From Spirochaetaceae bacterium (GTDB lineage: Bacteria; Spirochaetota; Spirochaetia; Treponematales; Rectinemataceae), in the NCBI GenBank assembly GCA_025356015.1, contig JANXYO010000066.1, forward strand, positions 1 through 42,548: 42,548 bases of DNA. Reading direction: 5' to 3'. This document shows, one piece after another, positions 8,037 through 16,002 of this stretch (position 1 is its first letter; every line of letters starts with the position of its first letter). Made by a program: the position numbers and the translations under genes. A model generated the notes under the pieces. That model had not been told where the DNA came from, searched no databases, and saw only the letters and a program-made list of their open reading frames with translations.

Positions 8037-9193
8037 GGATACTCGGGCTTTACCTCAACGACTTCGTGCGCACGGGGGGCCAGCGCCGCTACCTCGAGCT
8101 CCTTGAAGGCCTCGCCGCGAAGGGCCACGAGGTACTCGTCCTCATGGATGAGGATTTGGTCTACACCCCCCTGCATCTTCACGCCCTGCCCATCCGGGTC
8201 CGGGACAAGGGGCGAAGGCGCCTCCTGCCCAACTCCCTCAACTACCTCCGGGCCGTGGCCTCGTCTTTCCCGGGCCTCGAGCAGGTGATCGGGAGGATCG
8301 ACTACATCCATATCCACGGCGAGCTCCACTATCTCGCCGCGATGCACCTGAAGCGCAGGCTCGGCGCGAGGCTTTTCTTCGCCTACCGTAGCAACGCCAT
8401 CTTGAGGGACAGGATTGGGGTCGAGGCGGGCTACGTGGACCTTCTTGGCAGGCTCAAGGTCGCCATCCAGGGGCAAAAGTACCGGCTCTACGAGCGCCTG
8501 ATTGCGCGGAAGGCCGAGATCATCGCTTTCCAAAACAGCTCCGACGAGGAAGACTTCCTCTCGAGGGCCCCCGCCGGGCGGGGCAAGACCGTGATCATCC
8601 GCGGGGCCATCGACGGGCCCCGCTTCCGGAAGGAACACGAGGGGATCAACCGCGCAACGCGCGTGTGCAAGCTGGTCTACGTCGGGCTCCTCCATGAGAG
8701 CAAGGGGGTGATGTATCTCCTTGACGCCATGGCCGAGCTCCACCGAAGAGGAATCGACTCCTTGAGCCTCGATGTCCTGGGCCGGGGAGAGAGCCTTGAG
8801 GCCCGGCGCGCCTACTGCGAGGAGCGCGGGATAGGCCAGATGGTCTCCTTCTGCGGCCAGGTCGCGGATCCGTTTCCCTACCTTGCAGACGCCGATCTCA
8901 TGGTCTTCCCATCCCTCTATGACGCCTACCCCGACGTGATCCTCGAGTCCCTTTTCGTGGGGCTGCCGGTCATCGCCACAAAGGTCGGCGGCCTTGGTGA
9001 GATGCTCGCGCACGAGGAGCTCCTCGTTCCCGTCATGGACTCGGCCGCGATAGCCGACCGAGTCGAGCGCTGCGTCAGGGAACCCGCCTTCTACCAGAGG
9101 CTCCGTGCCCTCTGCGCGGAGCGCAAGGCCCACTTTGTCTTCGACTGGGCCGAGGCCTGGGAGAGGGTGATGAAGGCCGGACTCGCACCATGA
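8033..9193 (+). CDS. GT4 glycosyltransferase
   Basis: A 386-residue retaining glycosyltransferase of family GT4. The acceptor domain opens with RILGLYLNDFVRTGGQRRYLELLEGL, and the acceptor-side glycine pair (GGQ) is in the expected place. The donor domain has KLVYVGLLHESKGVMYLLDAM, VLGRGESL, DLMVFPSLYDAYPDVILES and LFVGLPVIATKVGGLGEML. The EX7E-equivalent region is present, with D and E in DAYPDVILE. The start is a GTG that overlaps the preceding stop as GTGA, and the stop overlaps the ATG of the next gene, so it is translationally coupled on both sides. The sugar transferred is unknown. Confidence 0.85.
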   Translation: MRILGLYLNDFVRTGGQRRYLELLEGLAAKGHEVLVLMDEDLVYTPLHLHALPIRVRDKGRRRLLPNSLNYLRAVASSFPGLEQVIGRIDYIHIHGELHYLAAMHLKRRLGARLFFAYRSNAILRDRIGVEAGYVDLLGRLKVAIQGQKYRLYERLIARKAEIIAFQNSSDEEDFLSRAPAGRGKTVIIRGAIDGPRFRKEHEGINRATRVCKLVYVGLLHESKGVMYLLDAMAELHRRGIDSLSLDVLGRGESLEARRAYCEERGIGQMVSFCGQVADPFPYLADADLMVFPSLYDAYPDVILESLFVGLPVIATKVGGLGEMLAHEELLVPVMDSAAIADRVERCVREPAFYQRLRALCAERKAHFVFDWAEAWERVMKAGLAP

Positions 9194-10203
9194 CACCGAG
9201 GAACGGCTATCATTCGGCAAAGCGCCTCGCCTTAGGGATCTATGCCCGCCTCCTCTTCCGTTTCCAGCTGCGCGAGAGTCGCTCCCTGCCGGAGAGGCTC
9301 GAGGACCTTGTCGACGACCTTCCCGTCCATCCGCTGGTGCCCACCTATGACGGCTCGGGCCAAGCCGTCCACCCCGATGTCTTCGAACTGCCGGGTGCCT
9401 CAGCTTCCTTTCTTCTCGCGATGACGCCGTATACCTTCACCGACGACTACCTCGAGAATCCCTCTATCTTGGCATCGAATGATGGCCTGCGCTTCCACGA
9501 GGAGGCGCAGGGGTTGAATCCCCTGGCCCCCCCGCCACCCTTCGACCACAACGACGACCCCGACCTGAGCCTCGAGGGCGGGACCTACACGATTCTCTAT
9601 CTCGAGACCCTGCGGCCAAAGAAGCAGAACCTCGTGCGCCTTCGCAGCGAGGACAGGCTCTCCTGGCGGCGTGATGTCCTCTTGAGCTACAGCCTCGAGG
9701 GTCCAAGACCGGAACCCCTCATCGTCTCCCCTGCCCAGGCCAAGGCCGGGGCCCGGGCCTTCCTCTATTATGTGAATACGAGCTCCTCCCCCTACCGCAT
9801 CGAGTATCTCGAGGCTGAGACACCCGAGGCCTGGGACAAGGCCCTGGCCCGTCTCCCCTCCTTCGACCGCTTGAGTTTCGTGCCCTGGCATCTCGACATT
9901 GTGGAGGGCGGGGAATATTTCTACATGCTCCTAACCGAGGTCTTTCCCCTCGCCGCAGGCAGGAGCTTCGACCTCCATGTCGCGAGAAGCCGTGATCTTG
10001 TGAACTGGGAGCTGGGAAGCAGGGTGTTCGCCCAGAAGCCCTTTGGCTGCAGGTCGCTCTACCGGGCCAGCGCGCTCGGGCGGGGAGGCGAGCTCTTTGT
10101 GTACTTCTCCTATGAGTCAGGCTCTGGGCAGTGGCGCATCGGCCTCGTGCGCAAGAGCCTCGAGGCCCTCTTCCCGTCCAGCCCACACGAGGGCAGGGCC
10201 TGA
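9190..10203 (+). CDS. GH43/GH32-like beta-propeller protein
   Basis: A 337-residue protein without a signal peptide. Repeating segments look like propeller blades: VHPDVFELPG, MTPYTFTDDYLENPSIL, FDHNDDPDLSLEGGTYTILYLE, LIVSPAQAK, SFVPWHLDIVEGGEYFYMLL, FDLHVARSRDLVNWELGSRVF and SLYRASALGRGGELFVYFSYE. The phrases 'D-L-V-N-W', 'HPDV' and 'E-N-P-S-I' are typical of the five-bladed GH43/GH32/GH130-type fold. Whether the catalytic acid residues are present is not clear, so it may be a glycan-binding or glycan-processing protein. It lies between two GT4 genes, overlapping the first by four bases, and it is the second propeller in this stretch. No close family name is claimed. Confidence 0.65.
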   Translation: MTPRNGYHSAKRLALGIYARLLFRFQLRESRSLPERLEDLVDDLPVHPLVPTYDGSGQAVHPDVFELPGASASFLLAMTPYTFTDDYLENPSILASNDGLRFHEEAQGLNPLAPPPPFDHNDDPDLSLEGGTYTILYLETLRPKKQNLVRLRSEDRLSWRRDVLLSYSLEGPRPEPLIVSPAQAKAGARAFLYYVNTSSSPYRIEYLEAETPEAWDKALARLPSFDRLSFVPWHLDIVEGGEYFYMLLTEVFPLAAGRSFDLHVARSRDLVNWELGSRVFAQKPFGCRSLYRASALGRGGELFVYFSYESGSGQWRIGLVRKSLEALFPSSPHEGRA

Positions 10204-10209
10204 CCTCGC

Positions 10210-11433
10210 ATGCGCGTCGCGATGATCGTCAACGGTTTCCCGGAGCTCTCCGAGAAATTCATCATAAACCAGGTGGTGGGTCTCCTCGAGGCGGGCCTCG
10301 AGGTCGACGTTTTCTCCGGTGTCGCTCCCACGGACACGAAAAAGCACTCCCTGGTGGAGCGCTACGGCCTTGAGCAGCGTACCATCAGGGTGGGGATTCC
10401 GCGTTCCACGAGGGCCCGGCTCGCCCGTCTCCCGGGCCTCGCCCTGGCCAGCCTCGCGGCCGACCCCGCGGGCAGCCTGGCGGCGATGAGTGCCCGGTAC
10501 ACGACGGCGTCGCGCAATTTCAAGAACCTCTATTTCCTAAGGGCCTTCCGGGGCCGCCACTACGACATCCTGCACTGCCAGTTCGGGCCCAATGGCCTCA
10601 TTGGCGCCTTCCTCAAGGACAGGGGTTTCGCCGAGCGCCTTGTCGTTACCTTCCACGGCTCCGACATCAACAGCTATCCGCTTCGCCACGGGGCAGGAGT
10701 CTACAGGACCCTCTACGACCGGGCCGATGCCCTGACCTCGGGCTCAGGCTTCACCCGCGCGAAGCTCATCGCCAACGGCTGCCCCGAGTCAAAGCTCGAG
10801 GTCCTTCCCGTGGGCGTCTGGATGAGCGATTTCCCGGAGGCCCCCTTCGCCGCCCGCCGGCCCTTCCGGCTCGTTTCGGTCGGGAGGCTGGCCGAGGTCA
10901 AGGGCTACCGCTACGCGATCGAGGCCTTTGCCCAGGCCAGGAAGCTCTACAGCGATGCCGAGTACCTGATTGCCGGCGCTGGCTCCGAGCGGACCGCCCT
11001 CGAGCGCCAGGCGGCCGAGCTGGGCCTCGGCTCAAGCCTGCGCTTCCTTGGCGCCCAGACCGACACCGAGGTCGCCGAACTGTATTGCAGCGCCTCGGTC
11101 TTCGTGCTCGCGAGCCTCAAGGCGGCCAATGGGGCCGAGGAGGGCCAGGGCCTTGTCCTGCAGGAAGCCCAGGCGGCCGGATTGCCGGTGGTCGCGACCC
11201 TCTCTGGGGGGATCGCCGAAGGGGTACGAGAAGGCGAAACCGGCTTTCTTGTGCCGCCGGCCGATCCGGAGTCCATGGCAAACCGGATATGTCGGCTTTT
11301 CGGCGACTCCCCGCTTCGGGAATCAATGGGAAGGTCGGGGAGGGCATTTGTATCGTCCAACTACGACCTGCCGGTGCTGACCGCCAGGCTCGTCGCGATC
11401 TACGAAAGACTCATGGAGAGAGACTCGGGCTAG
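10210..11433 (+). CDS. GT4 glycosyltransferase, WcaL/AmsK-like
   Basis: A 407-residue GT4 enzyme. The N-terminal FPELSEKFIINQVVGLLEAGLEVDVFS is characteristic of WcaL/AmsK-type colanic and amylovoran transferases. LHCQFGPNGLIGA and TFHGSDINSY follow. The donor domain has RLVSVGRLAEVKGYRYAIEAF, LIAGAGSER and EEGQGLVLQEAQAAGLPVVAT. The last contains the catalytic EX7E pattern (E-G-Q-G-L-V-L-Q-E). It is expected to act on a polyprenyl-linked oligosaccharide at the cytoplasmic face. It starts 6 bases after the propeller gene. It ends three bases from the stop of the opposite-strand GtrA gene, with no terminator hairpin between. Confidence 0.85.
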   Translation: MRVAMIVNGFPELSEKFIINQVVGLLEAGLEVDVFSGVAPTDTKKHSLVERYGLEQRTIRVGIPRSTRARLARLPGLALASLAADPAGSLAAMSARYTTASRNFKNLYFLRAFRGRHYDILHCQFGPNGLIGAFLKDRGFAERLVVTFHGSDINSYPLRHGAGVYRTLYDRADALTSGSGFTRAKLIANGCPESKLEVLPVGVWMSDFPEAPFAARRPFRLVSVGRLAEVKGYRYAIEAFAQARKLYSDAEYLIAGAGSERTALERQAAELGLGSSLRFLGAQTDTEVAELYCSASVFVLASLKAANGAEEGQGLVLQEAQAAGLPVVATLSGGIAEGVREGETGFLVPPADPESMANRICRLFGDSPLRESMGRSGRAFVSSNYDLPVLTARLVAIYERLMERDSG

Positions 11434-11436
11434 GGC

Positions 11437-11886
11437 TTACTTGAACAGGGTCATCTTACGCGCCACGAATTTCCAGACGTAGCCGATGATGGCCGAGACT
11501 ATCCTTCCCAGCATGTAGTGGAGCCCAAGGAGCCCGGTCCAGACCCAGAGGATGAGGGCGTTCAGTCCCATACCAGCGATGCCTATCGCCACAAAGATGC
11601 CAAACTCTGCCGCCTTGTTGTCCATCGATCGTTTGGCGAAGGCCCATCTGACCGACAGCAGGTAGCTGACTATCATCCCGGTTCCGTAGCTGATCGTCGC
11701 CGAGATCAGGTAATAGATGTGGACCATGTCGGTGAGGACATAGAGCAGGCCGAAGTCGAAGACGAAGGATATCGCCGACACCACGAAATAGCGGAACAGC
11801 TCGACCCCGGGATGGTTTGTCCGCTTCTTTATGAGGGTGTGCGCGAGCCTGGCGAGCCCTCTGGTTTCCTTGACCGTTTCATCCAT
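11437..11886 (-). CDS. GtrA-family membrane protein
   Basis: A 149-residue protein with four predicted membrane segments and the GtrA family signature. ELFRYFVVSAISFVFDFGLLYVLTD is TM1, followed by SATISYGTGMIVSYLLSVRWAF, which matches the N-x-x-W-x-F type loop (here SVRWAF). Then come TM3 and TM4, ending KFVARKMTLFK. GtrA proteins are thought to flip polyprenyl-phosphate-linked monosaccharides in three-component glycosylation systems. The reading frame is open further upstream, but the ATG at 11886 gives the family's normal length. It overlaps the end of the preceding minus-strand glycosyltransferase by 8 bases (ATGGATGA), so it is coupled to it. Confidence 0.88.
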   Translation of the reverse strand: MDETVKETRGLARLAHTLIKKRTNHPGVELFRYFVVSAISFVFDFGLLYVLTDMVHIYYLISATISYGTGMIVSYLLSVRWAFAKRSMDNKAAEFGIFVAIGIAGMGLNALILWVWTGLLGLHYMLGRIVSAIIGYVWKFVARKMTLFK

Positions 11887-13006
11887 TGCAGAGTTCCGTG
11901 TAGACTCCGAGGAGCTTCTCTGCGCTCTTCTTCCAGTCAAAGAGGTGGAGTCTTGCCTTGCCGCGCTCGACCAGACGGGCACGGAGCTCGGGATCCGAGA
12001 GGAGGCGGTTGAGGGCCTCTGACAGGGCGACCGAGTCTGAGGGGTCCTCGACTACGAGGGCGGCATCCCCGACGACCTCGCGCATCGCGAAGCCTGGCGT
12101 TGTCACAACGGGGCAGCCGCAGGCCATGGCCTCGACATTGGGCATGCCGAAGCCCTCTGCGAACGAGGGAAAGACGAAGACCGATGCCGCGTTCATGAGC
12201 TCGACGATGTCGCGCTCGCTCACGAATCCCGGAGTGACGAGGCGCTCGGCTATGCCCAGGGACCGGGCGCGCTCGAGAACGCTTTCGTCGTTCCAGCCTC
12301 CTCCGGCGCAGACCAAGCTGTGGGGGGCATCGTGCTCCAGCACGAGGCGTGAGAAGGCCTCGAGCAGGGTCCACGGGTTCTTCCGCTCCGACATCCTGCT
12401 CACGTGGAGGACGAAGGGTTCCTTGATGCCATAGCGCTCAGGTGCAGTGAGCTCGGCCTTGTCGAGTTCCTGGTAGGAAGGAGTCAGGCCGTTGTAGCAG
12501 ACGGTGATGTGCTCGCGAGGGTAGCGGTAGCGGGAAACGAAGAATGCGGCGCTCGTCTCCGAGACCGTCACGATGTGGTCCATGTGGCGGATGTAGGTGG
12601 GGACCACGAGGTACTCGTGGGCGAGCTCGATGCTGTTGTAGAACTGGGGCACAAGGAGCTGCTCGGCGCCGTGGACCGTGGCCATCTTCTTGCCGGGGAC
12701 TGCCCAGATCGGGGCATAGATGGTCAGCGGCGAGTAGTGGACCAGGTCGAAGCGTTCGCGGCGCAGGACGGCTGCGGAGCGCAGGGGGTTGCGTGGCACG
12801 ATCAGCTCGCGGACCCGCTTGTATATGGGATTCTCGCTCTCCCGGTAGTGGACAAAGGTGAAGTCGAAGCGTCCGGCGTTGAGGTCCAGGGTCGCGCCAA
12901 GGATTTCGTTGAGGTGGTGCCCCGAACCCGAGGTCCATCGGTCGAGGGGCTTGGTAAAGACGGCAATGCGCGGACGGCCTGCCGCAAGCGAGCCCTTGTT
13001 TGGCAT
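11879..13006 (-). CDS. GT4 glycosyltransferase
   Basis: A 375-residue GT4 enzyme on the strand opposite to the locus. Features are SGSGHHLNEIL in the acceptor domain, RFDLVHYSPL, KKMATVHGAEQLLVPQFY, HIVTVSETSAAFF, PFVLHVSRMSERKNPWTLLEAF, VFPSFAEGFGMPNVEAMACGCPVVTTP and FDWKKSAEKLL. EGFGMPNVEA supplies the EX7E catalytic pattern. It belongs to the mannosyl/rhamnosyl GT4 type with an aberrantly compact N-terminus. The open frame extends upstream, but the ATG at 13006 follows a likely promoter (see 13,014-13,043) and gives a sensible N-terminus, MPNKGSLAAGRPRIAVF. It is followed by gtrA with an 8-base overlap. Confidence 0.85.
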   Translation of the reverse strand: MPNKGSLAAGRPRIAVFTKPLDRWTSGSGHHLNEILGATLDLNAGRFDFTFVHYRESENPIYKRVRELIVPRNPLRSAAVLRRERFDLVHYSPLTIYAPIWAVPGKKMATVHGAEQLLVPQFYNSIELAHEYLVVPTYIRHMDHIVTVSETSAAFFVSRYRYPREHITVCYNGLTPSYQELDKAELTAPERYGIKEPFVLHVSRMSERKNPWTLLEAFSRLVLEHDAPHSLVCAGGGWNDESVLERARSLGIAERLVTPGFVSERDIVELMNAASVFVFPSFAEGFGMPNVEAMACGCPVVTTPGFAMREVVGDAALVVEDPSDSVALSEALNRLLSDPELRARLVERGKARLHLFDWKKSAEKLLGVYTELCNG

Positions 13007-13013
13007 GGCTCGT

Positions 13014-13043
13014 ATGATATACGGTGTCTGGCCGTGGAGGCAA
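13014..13043 (-). promoter_or_regulatory. Putative sigma-70 promoter for the minus-strand GT4-gtrA pair
   Basis: Reading the minus strand, TTGCCT (13043-13038) is followed by 18 bases and TATCAT (13019-13014). The ATG of the GT4 gene is only 7 bases beyond the -10 box, so the transcript would start at or next to the start codon. No convincing ribosome-binding site is present. The call is by eye on two hexamers (4/6 and 5/6 matches). Confidence 0.4.
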
Positions 13044-13123
13044 GCCACGGCCGAAAGCCGCGCCGCCTGGCAAATGCTACGCGCCCGGTGCCGATGGGCG
13101 CGGGAAAGGATTTCGAGAGAGCC

Positions 13124-14200
13124 ATGAGCCGGATCACCGTACTCGCCATCCACGACAGGATCGGCACCTTCCATTCCCTGAAGGCCTTCCTCTTCGCCTC
13201 TGACCAGAGGCGCTTTGTCTTCACCGATTCGCCCGAGTGGTGCCTCAAGCACGACCGCAACAAGGTCCTCATCATGGTGAGGCAATTCATCAAGCCCGAC
13301 CAGGTCGACCTCGAGCTGATGAAGCTGCTGCGGTCCAAATACGAGCGCATCGCCTTCTTCCACGACGACGCGGGCGGGGGCATCCCCCGGCTCGAGGTCC
13401 TCCCCCTGGTGGATCTCTTCTACTCCAAGGCCCTGTTCAGGGACCGCTCCCTCTATCGCCGCCAGCTCTACGGCAAGGAGCTTTACTCCGACTACTACCA
13501 CGGCAAGTACGCAGTGACCGATCAGGACGCCAAGGCAAGGGCAGTCGTGGAGGACCAGGCCCAGCTCTCCAAGCTCCGCCTCTCCTGGAACATAGGCGTG
13601 GGCGATTACCCCCGAGGCAAGCTGCGCCAGCGCGCGGGGGTCGCCGTCTCGATGGCCCTGGGTTTCAGGGCCGCGAAGCCCTTCTTTGGCAGCGGCGCCC
13701 TTCCCCGCGATCCTGTGGGGTCAAACCGCGGAACGGTGGACGTGCACGCTCGCATCCTCCTGGCGGGAAGGCCCTCGATCGCCCACCAGCGCAAGCTCAT
13801 CCTCGACCGCATCACCGGCCATCCCTCCTTCCTGATGGGCGAGACCTCGCAGGCGGCCTACAACCGGGAAGTATCGAACTCGAAGATCGTGCTCTCCCCC
13901 TTCGGCTGGGGCGAGCTCTGCCTGCGCGACTACGAGGCGGTGCTGGGGGGGGCCCTCCTCCTCAAGCCTGACATGTCCCATCTCGAGACCTGGCCCGACG
14001 TCTTTCTTCCCCACGAGACCTACGCCCCCTTCGACTGGGACGCCACCGACCTCATCGAGGTCGCCGAGCGCTATCTTGGGGACGAGGTGGCCCGGAAGCG
14101 TATCGCCGGGAGGGCCTTCGAGTGCTACCGCGACCAGCTCGGGCAGCTCGACCAGCGCTTCGAGACGGCGATCGCCGAGATCGCATCCCCAGCTTCCTGA
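13124..14200 (+). CDS. Exostosin-like glycosyltransferase family protein
   Basis: A 358-residue soluble protein. The C-terminal half carries the striking segment SNSKIVLSPFGWGELCLRDYEA near residue 255, followed by GGALLLKPDMSHLETWPD. This resembles the exostosin (GT47-like) C-terminal domain, in which S-x-F-x-x-x-P-x-G-x-G and R-x-x-E-A residues bind the nucleotide. An N-terminal FYSKALFRDRSLYRR stretch follows the first Rossmann-like half. Function is inferred from this motif only. The frame is open far upstream, where it runs antisense to the GT4 gene, so the ATG at 13124, preceded by GAGAG, is taken as the start. It is the first plus-strand gene after the inverted pair and is followed 18 bases later by the GT-C gene. 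Confidence 0.65.
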   Translation: MSRITVLAIHDRIGTFHSLKAFLFASDQRRFVFTDSPEWCLKHDRNKVLIMVRQFIKPDQVDLELMKLLRSKYERIAFFHDDAGGGIPRLEVLPLVDLFYSKALFRDRSLYRRQLYGKELYSDYYHGKYAVTDQDAKARAVVEDQAQLSKLRLSWNIGVGDYPRGKLRQRAGVAVSMALGFRAAKPFFGSGALPRDPVGSNRGTVDVHARILLAGRPSIAHQRKLILDRITGHPSFLMGETSQAAYNREVSNSKIVLSPFGWGELCLRDYEAVLGGALLLKPDMSHLETWPDVFLPHETYAPFDWDATDLIEVAERYLGDEVARKRIAGRAFECYRDQLGQLDQRFETAIAEIASPAS

Positions 14201-14218
14201 ACGAGGGGTATCCGGAGC

Positions 14219-16000
14219 ATGAGCAAGACGGCATCACTTCGCGGGGTCCTCGCCGAGGCGAGATCCGGCACAGCACCCTCCTTGCCAGATTCGGGACCCC
14301 TGCCCCGGCTCGCGATCCTGCTTTCGGTCTTGGCCCTTGTCGCGGTTCCCTTGGTCATGGCGTTTCGCGGCCTCGACATGACCGATACGGGTTTTGTCGC
14401 GGTGAACCAGCAGCTGATCTTCTCCGCCCCCTCGGCAGTATCCTTCTGGTTCCATCTCTGGCTTACCAACGTGATCGGTGGCCTGGTCTACCTCGCCTTC
14501 GGCCAGTTCGGCCTCCTACCCATGAAGCTCGCCGCTGCCCTCATCTTCTGGCTGACGGCCTGGGCCGCGATCCGTCTGTATGGCAGGTCCATGCCGCGCC
14601 ATCTGCTCTTCCTTGGTGTGGCGGCCCCCCTGGCCTTCGACTTCGCCGGCAAGATCAACATCGTCCACTACAACAACCTCTCGGCCCTGTCCCTTGCCCT
14701 CGGGGCCTGGCTCCTCGTGGAGGGCTGCTTCTCGGGCCGCCGCGGCAGGCTTTTCGCCTCGGGTTTCGTCCTGGGCCTCAATGTGCTCGTGAGGCTGCCC
14801 AACGTCGTGGGCCTTGGTCTCATAATCCTCGTCCCCATCCTCAACCTCTTGGCCGCGGGCGAGGGGCCGAGGATCAAGCTCGACGCCAGGGGCTTGCTGC
14901 TTTACCTCGCCGGAGCAATCCTTGCCCTCGCCGCGGGATTCGCCGCCATGGCCGCGCTTGGCCACCTCGGTCTCTACCTTGGTTCCCTGAAGGACCTCGC
15001 TGTCGAGACCGACGCAGATGGATCCAAATACGGCGTCCTGCGCGTCCTCCTCCGCCCTGCCCGCGCGGGTCTTTTTTCCGTCATCGCGGGATTGGCCTGT
15101 CTCCTCGCCCTCCTGGGCATATCAAGGGCCCTGGGCAGGCTGCGCCGCCCCGGCGTGGCGATGATCATTATATGCGCAGGTTCATGCCTCTTCGCTCTTG
15201 GCCTCGTGACCGGGCTCCTTGGCGACCCCATAGGCACCGAGTCCTACTGGGCCATGGCGGGCACGGGCTATCTTTGCGCCCTGGTCTCGGTCCTCCTTCT
15301 CGCCTCGAAGACCGATGCCCGGTTCAGGCTGGCCTCGGCGATGGCCGCCGCCGTCGTGATCGTGCTCAGCGTAGGCTCGGACACCGGCATCAAGGTGTCC
15401 ACCTACGCCTTCCCCCTCCTCGTGCCGGCCGTCCTGGGCCTGTTGCATCGTCTGGGCAGCTCAGAGAAGGTGACGAGCGGACGCTCGGGCCTCGCGCTTG
15501 CAGGGGCCGTCTTCCTGGGCGTCCTCATCCCCGCCTCGGCCTATGGCCTGGCGATCGGTGTCTACAGGGATAGCTCGGCCATGGTCAGCACCGTGGACCA
15601 TCCCATGCTGAGGGGCATCTTCACGAGCCCGGCGCGGGCCGCAGTCCTCGAGGAGGCCCTTCCCGTCATCTCGAGCTACGCCCCACCGGGCAGCGAGCTC
15701 CTCGCATTCGACAGCATCGGCCTTGTCCACTTCGCCACGAAGACCAGGCCCTACCTCGACAATCCCTGGCCTGCCCTCTACCTTCCAGGCCAGCTGCGGG
15801 CCATCATCGCCGCGAAGGAAGCATCCCGGGCCCTGCCCGTGGTCGTCCTTGCGAAGCGCAACGCGCGCTCCGCGACCTGGCCCGGCAATGTAGAGATCCC
15901 GGTCAGGCTGGAGAGCGTGCTTGCCCTGCTGGATCGTCACAGATATCATATTGTCTGGCAGAACGACGCCTTCGCGATCTACCTGCCCGGTAAGGAGTGA
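14219..16000 (+). CDS. Integral membrane GT-C family glycosyltransferase (first copy)
   Basis: A 593-residue polytopic membrane protein with about 10-12 hydrophobic segments. The N-terminal tail (1-30) is cytoplasmic-looking. TM1 is followed by the loop FRGLDMTDTGFVAVNQQLIF, whose acidic residues are in the position of the catalytic aspartate of GT-C enzymes such as ArnT, PMT and GT39/GT83. The C-terminal about 130 residues after the last membrane segment form a soluble domain (AAVLEEALPVISSYAPPGS...), as in ArnT-like proteins. Such enzymes use polyprenyl-phosphate sugars as donors on the periplasmic side. It sits directly before a GT2 that could make such a donor, forming one GT-C/GT2 unit. 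Exact donor and acceptor are unknown. Confidence 0.7.
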   Translation: MSKTASLRGVLAEARSGTAPSLPDSGPLPRLAILLSVLALVAVPLVMAFRGLDMTDTGFVAVNQQLIFSAPSAVSFWFHLWLTNVIGGLVYLAFGQFGLLPMKLAAALIFWLTAWAAIRLYGRSMPRHLLFLGVAAPLAFDFAGKINIVHYNNLSALSLALGAWLLVEGCFSGRRGRLFASGFVLGLNVLVRLPNVVGLGLIILVPILNLLAAGEGPRIKLDARGLLLYLAGAILALAAGFAAMAALGHLGLYLGSLKDLAVETDADGSKYGVLRVLLRPARAGLFSVIAGLACLLALLGISRALGRLRRPGVAMIIICAGSCLFALGLVTGLLGDPIGTESYWAMAGTGYLCALVSVLLLASKTDARFRLASAMAAAVVIVLSVGSDTGIKVSTYAFPLLVPAVLGLLHRLGSSEKVTSGRSGLALAGAVFLGVLIPASAYGLAIGVYRDSSAMVSTVDHPMLRGIFTSPARAAVLEEALPVISSYAPPGSELLAFDSIGLVHFATKTRPYLDNPWPALYLPGQLRAIIAAKEASRALPVVVLAKRNARSATWPGNVEIPVRLESVLALLDRHRYHIVWQNDAFAIYLPGKE

Positions 16001-16002
16001 TG

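Noticed and set aside
11400-11470. A bidirectional terminator between the convergent GT4 and gtrA stops
   Set aside because: Only three bases separate the stops, and no stem followed by T-runs is visible on either strand.
14122-15573. A 483-codon frame inside the GT-C gene
   Set aside because: The translation is arginine- and proline-rich without membrane segments, whereas the other frame is a clear polytopic membrane protein.
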